Positions 1-7,151 of a stretch of DNA of 11,568 nt are shown piece by piece. The stretch is from Acidobacteriota bacterium. GTDB taxonomy: Bacteria; Acidobacteriota; Vicinamibacteria; Marinacidobacterales; SMYC01. A program made the position numbers and the translations under genes. The DNA is taken from positions 1-11,568 of the forward strand of contig JAJCXL010000151.1 in assembly GCA_029263435.1 (NCBI GenBank), in the 5' to 3' direction. Numbering within the stretch: position 1 is the stretch's first letter; each line of letters opens with the position of its first letter. The notes beneath the pieces were generated by a model. That model did not search any database and was not told the origin of the DNA. It saw only the letters and a list, made by a program, of their open reading frames with translations.

Positions 1-652
1 CGGTCTCGAGATGTTCACGGCTCGATTCGATCTCACCCGCCGAAAGCGCCAAGCGTCCGAGGGCGAAGTGCGCGGGAGCCGAGCGCTCGTCCACCGCGAG
101 CGCCTCGCGGTAGGCGGCTTCGGCTCGGCCGTCGTCGAGAAGCTCGGAGAGCTCGCCTCTCAAGACGTATAGCGGCGGGTAGCCGGGGTTTCGTGTCAGC
201 GCGCGGTCCAAGGCCTCATCCGCCGCCTCGAGCTTTCTTACTTCGCGCAAGCTCTGGGCCCGCAAGTAGGGCCACCGGAAGTCTTCTGCCAGGCTCTCCG
301 CGACCGCGTAGCTTTCAGCCGCTTCGTCGAACAGCTCGTGGGCCTGGAACAACATACCGAGGCGGCCCCAAAGCGCCGCATCCTGCGACGCCTCGTCGAC
401 CGCGGTCCGGGCCGAAGCAATCGCCTCGGCCACTTGAGACTCCATGCCGCTGGTATCGGGGTCGGGTATCGCGGCCTCGTCCTTCGACGACCACGTCATC
501 AGCCCGAGCGCGAGAGCCACCAGCACGACGAAACCGAAAACGAGCGCTGCTTTCCTGAAAGAAGCTTCCGAGCGGGGAGCGTCAGAAGCGGAAAGAGGCT
601 TTGCTTCCGGAGAGGGCGGGTGCTTTTTTTTCGATCGCCTCTTTCTGGACAC
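1..652 (-). CDS. Membrane-anchored tetratricopeptide-repeat protein (3' end outside window)
   Basis: About 217 codons are visible; the gene runs off the left edge, so its C-terminus is unknown. It begins with GTG at 652, directly after the TAG of the upstream propeller gene and in the same frame. The start is supported by a sensible N-terminus: a Lys/Arg-rich tail (residues 2-11, RKRRSKKK core), a Ser/Pro-rich stretch, and one hydrophobic transmembrane segment at about 35-53. From about residue 90 there are TPR-type helix pairs (about 92-122, 126-156, 160-189, 193 onward) with the usual spacing of small, aromatic and Ala residues. The product is probably an inner-membrane protein with a periplasmic TPR scaffold for protein-protein contacts. 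A GGAG lies about 18 bases before the start, so initiation probably depends on termination of the upstream gene. An 8-base A run encodes the Lys tract. The reading and membrane anchor are seen directly; the scaffold role is inferred from the family. Confidence 0.82.
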   Translation of the reverse strand, partial: MSRKRRSKKKHPPSPEAKPLSASDAPRSEASFRKAALVFGFVVLVALALGLMTWSSKDEAAIPDPDTSGMESQVAEAIASARTAVDEASQDAALWGRLGMLFQAHELFDEAAESYAVAESLAEDFRWPYLRAQSLREVRKLEAADEALDRALTRNPGYPPLYVLRGELSELLDDGRAEAAYREALAVDERSAPAHFALGRLALSAGEIESSREHLET

Positions 653-2260
653 CTAGTGGCCGGCGCCTTTCTCCAAGACCACTATGCGGTTCGAGAGTCC
701 ACCGTCGAAGGTCTCCATCACTCCATCCGGCCATCGGATCTCGATGCGCTCGATCCGGCTTCCTTTGGGAAGTCCGAAATGAGCCCTGGGATCGTGGCTC
801 GCCAAATAGCCGTAGCTCGGGCTCGCGAGGCGCACGTAGCGGGTCGAGCCGACGACGACCGTTACCAACGCGGCGTGCGCGTCACGATTTCGTAGTCGAT
901 CGAATGCGCGCACGACGAGCCAATCCCCGAGCTTCGCGCTCTCGTTTCGGTAGAGCTTCGCCGTCGCAGCGGTGTTCGAGACCAAAAGATCGACGTCTCC
1001 GTCATTGTCGATGTCCCCAAAGGCCAGCCCGCGACTGACCTCGATGGGTTTGCCGAAATCACCCGACTGCGCGCTTTGGTCCACGTAGCGACCCTGCCCG
1101 TCATTCGCGAGCAATTGGTTGGGCTCAGCGTAAGCATCCCAGGGTGGCGCCATCGAACCTCCCGCAATCGGCGGGTGGCGCTGCACCCGACCGTTGACGA
1201 TGGCGAGATCCAAATCTCCGTCGTGATCGTAGTCGAAGAAACCGGTCCCGAACCCGGTGAGCGCCAGACTCCCGGCCGCGAGCCCGGAGGGGGTCGTGCG
1301 ATCCTCGTAGCCGAGCTCTCCCGCATTCACGTAGAGCGTGTTCGTTTGGTTGATGATGTGGGTCATGAACAGGTCGAGGTCGCCGTCGGCATCGACGTCG
1401 CCCGCGGTGATACCCATCCCCGCCTCGGGCTGCCCGCGGTCATCGAGCGCGACTCCCAAAAGGAGCGCCTCGTCGAAGAACTTCCCGTTGCCTTCGTTCT
1501 GCCAGAGCTGGTTGGCCTCGCCGTCATTCGCTACATAGAAGTCGAGTCGACCGTCTCCATTCAAATCAGCACACAACACACCTAGCCCTGGAGCCCGCTG
1601 CTCGAGAATCCCGGCCTCCGCCGACACGTCGACGAACCGAGTGCCGCGCTCGTTGTGATAGAGGGTGTCGGAGACACCCGGAAACACCTGAGGCGAACAG
1701 TAATCGTTGCTACCATCCGAATGAGTGCAGGACTTCTCCTCGTCATAGGCGACGTAATGCGTCACGTAGAGATCGAGGTAGCCGTCAGCGTCGTAGTCGC
1801 AAAAATTGGCCGAGGCCGACCAGAAGTCGCCCTCGATGCCCATCGCAGCGCCGACATCCTCGAATCGCCCATTGCCTTCGTTTCGGTAGAGACGATCCGG
1901 TCCGTAATTCGTGACATAGAGATCAACGTCGCCATCGTTGTCGACGTCTCCTGCCGCAACACCCATACCGTAGCCGGTATCACCGACCCCGGCTGCGGCG
2001 GTCACATCCACGAACGCGCCGTCCTCGCCTTGTCGATAAAGTCGATTGCCGCCCGGTCCGGCTTGAACCAGATAGATGTCGAGATCGCCGTCGCCGTCAT
2101 AGTCGACGAACGCGGCACCCGAGCCGGTGATCTCGGGGAGGAGATAATTCCCTTCCGCGACCGGATCATGGGCGAAGGAGATAGCGCTTTCAGAAGTCAC
2201 ATCGGCAAACTGCGCTCCCGCGAGCATCAACCACATCGCTCCCGTCAACAGTGTCATCAT
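653..2260 (-). CDS. Exported CRTAC1-type protein B: FG-GAP/VCBS repeats plus ASPIC/UnbV domain
   Basis: 535 residues. A short hydrophobic N-terminus (about 1-17) looks like a signal peptide ending near AGA. Seven Ca2+-binding motifs of the DxDxDGDxD kind lie at about 53-61, 105-113, 154-162, 232-240, 288-296, 343-351 and 416-424. Each is followed by a hydrophobic strand and most by an N-x-G-N-G-x-F turn, which is the pattern of an integrin-alpha-like seven-bladed propeller. Residues about 446-529 form the ASPIC/UnbV domain, with YGYLASHDPRAHFGL and IEIRWPDG. A Cys pair at 178 and 188 (C-x9-C followed by a P-G-x-x-D-x-LYHN turn) may form a disulfide. The function of bacterial members is unknown; extracellular or periplasmic Ca2+-dependent binding is likely. 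The ATG overlaps the TGA of the upstream sulfatase-like gene (ATGA), so translation is probably coupled. Confidence 0.93.
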   Translation of the reverse strand: MMTLLTGAMWLMLAGAQFADVTSESAISFAHDPVAEGNYLLPEITGSGAAFVDYDGDGDLDIYLVQAGPGGNRLYRQGEDGAFVDVTAAAGVGDTGYGMGVAAGDVDNDGDVDLYVTNYGPDRLYRNEGNGRFEDVGAAMGIEGDFWSASANFCDYDADGYLDLYVTHYVAYDEEKSCTHSDGSNDYCSPQVFPGVSDTLYHNERGTRFVDVSAEAGILEQRAPGLGVLCADLNGDGRLDFYVANDGEANQLWQNEGNGKFFDEALLLGVALDDRGQPEAGMGITAGDVDADGDLDLFMTHIINQTNTLYVNAGELGYEDRTTPSGLAAGSLALTGFGTGFFDYDHDGDLDLAIVNGRVQRHPPIAGGSMAPPWDAYAEPNQLLANDGQGRYVDQSAQSGDFGKPIEVSRGLAFGDIDNDGDVDLLVSNTAATAKLYRNESAKLGDWLVVRAFDRLRNRDAHAALVTVVVGSTRYVRLASPSYGYLASHDPRAHFGLPKGSRIERIEIRWPDGVMETFDGGLSNRIVVLEKGAGH

Positions 2261-4452
2261 CGGCGGCCCTCGATGTCCGCAACGATTGCCTTCGCACGCG
2301 CGATGTCCGGACGGTAGCGAGCCTCCGGCGCCTCGTTCGCGAATCGTTTCAAATAGGGCAGAGCTTCTTGCGGGGAGGTCGACGCGAGCGCCAAAGCCAC
2401 GTTGTACAAAGCATCGAACTGCTGCGGGCTCGCGTCGACCGCGCGTTTCCAGTGCTCGACCGCTCGAGCGGTGTCGCCACTCCGAGCGTAGGCCGCACCG
2501 AGACCGTTCAAAGTGTTCGCATTGCCCGGATCGAACGTCAAAGCTCGAGTAAGCGCCGCCACGGCACCTTCGAGATCGCCTTGCATGAACGCGAGCGAGC
2601 CCAAGTTGTTGTAGGACGCGGCGGAGCTCGGGTCGAGCTCGATGACGCGTTCGAGCTCTCTACGGGCATCATCGAACTTTCCCAGGCGCCCATAGGCGAT
2701 GCCGAGATAGTTGTGGGCCTCGACGTAGTCCGGCTCCGTGGCGATGAGAGCCTCCAGCAGGCCCGCGGCTTTTTCGACCTGTCCGATATCGAGCAAGTAG
2801 GCGCCGAGCATGCCGAGCAAAGCGGGCTCTTGCACTCCGGCTGCGACACCTCTTTCGAGCACCGCGACCGACTCCTGCACACCGCCGAGCTGGTAGTGCG
2901 CGTAGGCGAGCCCCTGATAGGCGGTCGACGAGCGGGGTTGGCGAATCAGGATGTCTTCCAGAATGGGCACCGCTTCGGGCACCCGACCATCTCCGAAGAG
3001 CTCGGTCACCGTGTCGTAAGCGTTGCTCACTTCGATCAGCTTCTTGGGATCGTCTTCGTCCGTATAGGTCGACTTCCGGTTAGCCACGGGCGCCGTGACG
3101 TATCCCAGCGCGCGCAACCGCTCCATCGTCTCTCGGTCGGGGAGCTGGGCCTCGGCGGGAGCGGCGCTGTCGCCGCCCGAAAGGCGGGAGAGCGTTTGCT
3201 CGAGCTTTCGTGCGACGTCAGGCTCGTCCGCGTAGAGGTTGCGACGCTCAGTCGGATCGTCTTCGAGGTGGTACAGCTCGGGGATCGGTAGGCTGACGAG
3301 CTTGTAGCCGTCTTGCACGACGCCCCTAAGCGGCGCCCAGTCCCGCGTGAGATGCACGTTGAGTGCCTCGAAGTAAGTGGGAGGCGGCTCATAGGGCTCG
3401 CCCGCGAGATAGGGTCGCAAGCTCTGCCCGGACATCGCCGTCGGCGCTTCGACACCGAGTAAATCCAAGAGCGTCGGCATCACGTCGACATGCCGGACCG
3501 CGCGATCGAAGACTCGAGGGGCGAGCGCATCACCGGCCCACAGGATGCCGGGCACGCGCAACGTCGAGTTGTAGGCAAAAGTTCCGTGGGTCTTCTCACC
3601 GTGATCGCCGAGCGCCTCGCCATGATCGCCCAGCACGACGACCACCGTGTCGTCGAGCCGTCCTTCCTCGTCGAGCCCACCGAGAAACTCTCCGAGCACT
3701 GAATCGGTATAGGCGACCTCCGCTCCATAGGGGTCGGAAGCATTCGCGAAACCCGCAGGCGCATCGTAGGGGGCGTGCGGATCGAAAAGATGGAGCCAAG
3801 CGAACCAAGGTTTTTCTGCTTGCCGGATGAATCGCCCCGCCGGCTCCACGATCGCGCTGGCGCGGCGTTCTAGCGGCGAGAAGCTGAGAAAGGATCGTTT
3901 CTCCCCGTAATAGTCGTCGTAGAGATCGAAGCCTTGGTTGAGCCCGAAGCGAGCGTCGAGAACGAAGGCGGCCACGAAGGCGCCGGTCGCATAGCCCGCC
4001 GCGCGGAGCTCGGAGGCGAGGGTAGGCACGTCGTCGTCCAAGCGAAACGCGCCGTTATCGTGAACGCCGTGCTCGTTCGGATAGCGCCCCGTAAAAATGG
4101 ACGCATGCGATGGAAGGGTGACCGGCACGTGGGCGAAAAGGTTGTCGAACCGAACACCTTCCGAGGCGAGCGCGTCGAGATGCGGTGTGTAGCCGGCATC
4201 GGAGCCGTAGCTTCCCAAGCGGTCGGTGCGCAACGTGTCGATGGTGACGAAGAGAAGATTCTTGCCGGCGAAGGCACCCGAGGCCAGCCGATTGTTTCCA
4301 GGGGCGGACGCCATGCGATAGCCGATCGCGGCGAGCACGACTGCGGCCGTGACGGCCGCCACGGCGATCCAAGCTCGGCTCGTTGGACGAGCGGGCGCGG
4401 ACTCTGGGAGGACGGCTGGCTTTTTCTTCTTCTGTCTCGAACGACGACCCAT
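2257..4452 (-). CDS. Membrane sulfatase-like (alkaline phosphatase superfamily) enzyme fused to TPR repeats
   Basis: 731 residues. A Lys/Arg-rich cytoplasmic tail (2-11) is followed by one transmembrane helix (about 27-46). A sulfatase-type domain (about 64-410) is then predicted to lie in the periplasm, and at least six TPRs occupy about 508-710. Visible metal or active-site motifs are TIDTLRTDRLG (D72), TLPSHASIFTG (T112 in the nucleophile position), HLFDPHAPY (221-229), GDHGEALGDHG (D276, H277) and KTHG (H289). Classical sulfatases have C/S-x-P-S-R with a formylglycine; here it is T-L-P-S-H, so formylglycine chemistry is not expected. A Thr nucleophile as in phosphoethanolamine or phosphoglycerol transferases, or in phosphodiesterases of this superfamily, is possible. 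The substrate is unknown. The gene lies 40 bases after a methyltransferase gene and overlaps the propeller B start by 4 bases. A GGGGAAG lies about 14 bases before the ATG, which is rather far for a ribosome-binding site. Confidence 0.92.
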   Translation of the reverse strand: MGRRSRQKKKKPAVLPESAPARPTSRAWIAVAAVTAAVVLAAIGYRMASAPGNNRLASGAFAGKNLLFVTIDTLRTDRLGSYGSDAGYTPHLDALASEGVRFDNLFAHVPVTLPSHASIFTGRYPNEHGVHDNGAFRLDDDVPTLASELRAAGYATGAFVAAFVLDARFGLNQGFDLYDDYYGEKRSFLSFSPLERRASAIVEPAGRFIRQAEKPWFAWLHLFDPHAPYDAPAGFANASDPYGAEVAYTDSVLGEFLGGLDEEGRLDDTVVVVLGDHGEALGDHGEKTHGTFAYNSTLRVPGILWAGDALAPRVFDRAVRHVDVMPTLLDLLGVEAPTAMSGQSLRPYLAGEPYEPPPTYFEALNVHLTRDWAPLRGVVQDGYKLVSLPIPELYHLEDDPTERRNLYADEPDVARKLEQTLSRLSGGDSAAPAEAQLPDRETMERLRALGYVTAPVANRKSTYTDEDDPKKLIEVSNAYDTVTELFGDGRVPEAVPILEDILIRQPRSSTAYQGLAYAHYQLGGVQESVAVLERGVAAGVQEPALLGMLGAYLLDIGQVEKAAGLLEALIATEPDYVEAHNYLGIAYGRLGKFDDARRELERVIELDPSSAASYNNLGSLAFMQGDLEGAVAALTRALTFDPGNANTLNGLGAAYARSGDTARAVEHWKRAVDASPQQFDALYNVALALASTSPQEALPYLKRFANEAPEARYRPDIARAKAIVADIEGRR

Positions 4453-4492
4453 GGTCTCAGTAGGAACTTCCCCTAGCGGAGCACTATCTTAC

Positions 4493-5194
4493 TCAATCTC
4501 GGGAACCCGCCTCGGCAGTCGCGGAGACGCCACGATAGAGCGTGAAGTCCTTCTCCGATCGGACGGCCTCGAGCGAGGAGGAGCGGTCGAACAGGACCCG
4601 GCGATCCCACGGCGTCTCCCGAAAAAGGATGGGCGCGTAGTAGATGACGAATAGCGGGCGGTCCGGGTGGTCCCGAATCGACGCTTCGATGTTGTCGAGA
4701 ACGGCCCGCAAGATCTCCACCGGAAACGGATTGAAAAAGTACAGCGCCACCGCCTCGGGTGGGATCGAATATCGAGCGGCGTCGATCTCCACCAGCTCGA
4801 CCGTGCCGCAACGTCTCTGAGCCTCAGGAAACCGCTCCAAATTTTCAACGGCGAGAGCGTGAAACTCGGGGTAGAGCTCCACTCCCACGACTTTGCCGAA
4901 CGGAAAGGTCGACGCGAGCAAAACGACCTTTCCCTTACCCGAGCCGATGTCGACGAAAGTGAGTGTGTCCAGTCTCGACGACACCGCTTCGAGCGCGCGA
5001 ACGGTTCTCTCGAAAGCGTCCACCGGCGTGGGCTCGTAGCGCAAATCGCCATAGCCGCTCGTCCGGACCCCGTAGCGACGGTCGAACGCGTGGTGTCCGT
5101 AGAGGCGGAGCAAAGCCACGGGGTTGTAGCGCCACACTCGGTACAAGAGCCGGTCGAGCCCGAGCCCCGAAAGCGCGGCGAGCGCTCGCCTCAC
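4493..5194 (-). CDS. Class I SAM-dependent methyltransferase-like protein
   Basis: 233 residues, read from GTG at 5194. The GTG overlaps the TGA of propeller gene A (GTGA), which suggests coupled translation. SAM-binding motif I is FVDIGSGKGKVVLLAS (80-95). An acidic residue ends strand 2 (VVGVE, E106), and ELVEIDAARY (133-142) is a likely motif III region. LYFFNPF (151-157) stands where the catalytic-loop motif of this fold is found and recalls the NPF/NPP motifs of amino- or DOT1-like methyltransferases. The N-terminal about 55 residues are basic and aromatic, without a signal peptide, so the protein should be cytoplasmic. That sets it apart from its exported operon neighbours. The substrate cannot be named; a precursor of the envelope component handled by the neighbouring enzymes is an inference from position only. 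Confidence 0.85.
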   Translation of the reverse strand: MRRALAALSGLGLDRLLYRVWRYNPVALLRLYGHHAFDRRYGVRTSGYGDLRYEPTPVDAFERTVRALEAVSSRLDTLTFVDIGSGKGKVVLLASTFPFGKVVGVELYPEFHALAVENLERFPEAQRRCGTVELVEIDAARYSIPPEAVALYFFNPFPVEILRAVLDNIEASIRDHPDRPLFVIYYAPILFRETPWDRRVLFDRSSSLEAVRSEKDFTLYRGVSATAEAGSRD

Positions 5195-7083
5195 GACGAT
5201 TCTTTGATGTCCAGGCGGCGATTGAGCTCAATCGGTCCCGCGATCTCCGTGGTCTTTCCGGACGGCCACGTGACCTCGATCCGATCCGCGGTCGACGCGG
5301 CGCCGAGACCGAAATAGAGAGGGGCCAGACTCTGAGACAGGTAACCCGACTTACCGTCGAGCCACTTCGTGTAGCGATGCTCACCCACGGTGACGACGAC
5401 TTTCGCTTGCAACCCTCCGCGGTTCGACGGATCGCCTTCGAGCGCGACTTTCAAAAAACGAATCTCGGTTCTCTCACTGAGATTGCTCACGAGCACCATC
5501 GGCTCCGCGTTGAACTCGTTGGTCACGATATCGAGGTCCCCGTCATCGTCGAGATCGAAGATGACCGAGGCGCGGCTTCCCAAGGCGCCCCACACTTCGA
5601 CGGAGCCGGTCAAATCATAGGCGTCGACGAGCGCGAGGTCCTTGTCCTCTCCGGAGGCGTCGAGCACGAAAGCGGGACCCGTGATCCTGCCGCCGCGCCG
5701 GGGCTCGATCCCGAGAATGAACTCGCTATCTTTGAATCGTTCTCCCCCGTCGTTGAGGAGCATCGTGTTGACGGCGTAACGAAACTGATAGTTCATGCTC
5801 GAAGTAATGAAGACATCCTCGAAGCCGTCGGCGTTCACGTCTCCGATGCTCAAGCCCCAAGGCCAATAGTTCTCCGCTCCGACAGTGTCCGAGATCTCGA
5901 CGAACTCGCCATCCCCCTCGTTACGATAAAACCCATTACCGAAGACGCTGTTCCCACCGCTTCTCAAGAACGGCTCGTCCCACTGCATCCTCGACTTGCG
6001 CTTCTCCACCTCCGGGCCGACCTTCGCGCTCATGTCCGAGTGCATGTCGGTGAGGATCATGTCGGGGTCGCCGTCGTTGTCATAGTCGAACACGCCGACC
6101 CCCATCGCTCCCCACGGGGTCTTGGGAAAAACCGCTCTGCTCTTTCGCTCGAACCGCTTGCCGGCGACGTTCTCGTAGTACTCGTCATGCCCCTGCATGT
6201 TCAGCAAGTACAGATCCGGCCACCCGTCCTCGTTGAAATCCGCGACCGCCGCGTCGCCGTTCCACGTCTCGTCGACGAGGCCCATCGCTTCGGTGACATC
6301 CTGAAAACGAAGTCCGCCCAAGTTCCGGTAGAGAATCGAAGGCTCGCTTCGCTCCGGCTTCAGATGGCCGGCAAACGCATCGAGCACGCCTACGTAATAC
6401 CCGTCGGGTCCGATCTCATCGGTGGTGTAGACGCCGACGTTGCTCACGAAGAGGTCGATGAGGCCGTCGCGGTCGTAGTCGAAAAACATCGAGCCCGACG
6501 AGTGCCCGCTATAGTCGGTTCCTGAGCTCGACGCGATATCGGTGAAGCGCCCGGTACCGTCATTGTTGAACAAGACGTTCCCGTTTCTGACGGTGGTGAC
6601 GAACAAGTCGGGGTCCCCGTCGTTGTCGATATCACCGAACGACGCTGAGACCGAGATGCGATCGGCGAGTCCCAAGCCCGAGCGATCCGTGATGTCCTCG
6701 AATCGTCCATCCCCGAGGTTTCTAAACAGCCCGTTCGCACCCACTAGGCTCGTGAAGAAGAGGTCGAGCTTATCGTCCCCGTCGACATCCGCGACCGCGA
6801 TGCCATTTCCGTGGTCATAGTGAACCGCTTTGTAATGCCTCTTCGAGTCCTCGGTCACGCCGTTTCGAAAAGTAATGCCGCTGGTCTCGAAGCGGTCTTC
6901 GAACTGGAAGTCATGAAATGCCGAGATCGTAGACGCCGAGCGGAGCTGCGCATTCTTTCTGCCTTCGAGCCAGGCGGGTTGGTTGACGTTCTCGGGCTGA
7001 TAGATGCGGGGCCGGCTTTGTTGCGCCACCAGAAGCGATGTGACTCCGATGAGGGCGGCGACACCGACGTAGGCTACCTTCAT
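5191..7083 (-). CDS. Exported CRTAC1-type protein A: FG-GAP/VCBS repeats plus ASPIC/UnbV domain
   Basis: 630 residues. A signal peptide covers about 1-20 (hydrophobic core, cleavage likely after LLVAQ or nearby). A linker of about 70 residues follows. Seven calcium-loop motifs lie at about 99-107, 151-159, 202-210, 282-290, 333-341, 415-423 and 510-518, most with DxDxDGxxD spacing, consistent with a seven-bladed propeller. The ASPIC/UnbV domain is at about 544-625 with GKSGYLSQS, LYFGLG and IEVTWPSGK. No cysteine is present, unlike paralogue B two genes downstream. The start is ATG at 7083 behind strong, duplicated Shine-Dalgarno sequences. This is the first gene of the tight five-gene cluster, and its TGA overlaps the GTG of the methyltransferase. 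The molecular function of the family in bacteria is not established; Ca2+-stabilised binding to a surface ligand is an inference. Confidence 0.93.
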   Translation of the reverse strand: MKVAYVGVAALIGVTSLLVAQQSRPRIYQPENVNQPAWLEGRKNAQLRSASTISAFHDFQFEDRFETSGITFRNGVTEDSKRHYKAVHYDHGNGIAVADVDGDDKLDLFFTSLVGANGLFRNLGDGRFEDITDRSGLGLADRISVSASFGDIDNDGDPDLFVTTVRNGNVLFNNDGTGRFTDIASSSGTDYSGHSSGSMFFDYDRDGLIDLFVSNVGVYTTDEIGPDGYYVGVLDAFAGHLKPERSEPSILYRNLGGLRFQDVTEAMGLVDETWNGDAAVADFNEDGWPDLYLLNMQGHDEYYENVAGKRFERKSRAVFPKTPWGAMGVGVFDYDNDGDPDMILTDMHSDMSAKVGPEVEKRKSRMQWDEPFLRSGGNSVFGNGFYRNEGDGEFVEISDTVGAENYWPWGLSIGDVNADGFEDVFITSSMNYQFRYAVNTMLLNDGGERFKDSEFILGIEPRRGGRITGPAFVLDASGEDKDLALVDAYDLTGSVEVWGALGSRASVIFDLDDDGDLDIVTNEFNAEPMVLVSNLSERTEIRFLKVALEGDPSNRGGLQAKVVVTVGEHRYTKWLDGKSGYLSQSLAPLYFGLGAASTADRIEVTWPSGKTTEIAGPIELNRRLDIKESS

Positions 7084-7084
7084 G

Positions 7085-7100
7085 CGTCTCCTCGTCTCCT
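7085..7100 (-). promoter_or_regulatory. Tandemly duplicated Shine-Dalgarno sequence of propeller gene A
   Basis: On the minus strand the 8-mer AGGAGACG occurs twice in direct tandem, one base before the ATG at 7083. Together with the preceding bases it forms AAGGAGGAG (7104-7096) and a second GAGGAG (7093-7088). The near copy lies about 4 bases from the ATG and the far AAGGAGG about 14 bases away. Either copy could pair with 16S rRNA. It marks the ATG at 7083 as the true start and suggests strong translation. Confidence 0.75.
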
Positions 7101-7135
7101 CCTTTGCTTAAGGAGTGCTTTCGCCAATCTAACGC

Positions 7136-7151
7136 AAATGAGAGCTCATTT
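7136..7151. repeat. Short perfect inverted repeat at the glycosyltransferase stop codon
   Basis: AAATGAG and CTCATTT are perfect 7-bp arms separated by two bases. The repeat covers the TGA of the glycosyltransferase gene (7148-7146) and the start of the 62-base spacer before propeller gene A. There is no T run, so a factor-independent terminator is unlikely. It could be a protein-binding palindrome or chance. Confidence 0.35.

Noticed and set aside
1655..3291. Plus-strand open frames of 220 and 346 codons across propeller B and the sulfatase-like gene.
   Set aside because: Shadow frames of GC-rich coding DNA; no ribosome-binding site or domain, and complete overlap with well-supported genes.
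4453..4492. TAAGAT in the 40-base gap upstream of the sulfatase-like gene, considered as an internal promoter.
   Set aside because: It matches TATAAT at only four positions and has no -35 element at a usable distance.
4963..6525. A 520-codon open reading frame on the plus strand, antisense to propeller A and the methyltransferase.
   Set aside because: Its recurring Val/Ile/Asp strings are the reverse complement of the Asp-rich calcium-loop codons, and it has no recognisable domain. The minus-strand genes in the same place show clear families, motifs and operon spacing.
653..7083. Many short similar DNA stretches such as GTCGTTGTCG, suggestive of a repeat array.
   Set aside because: They encode the repeated calcium-binding loops of the two propeller proteins at irregular spacing; they are not a CRISPR or satellite array.
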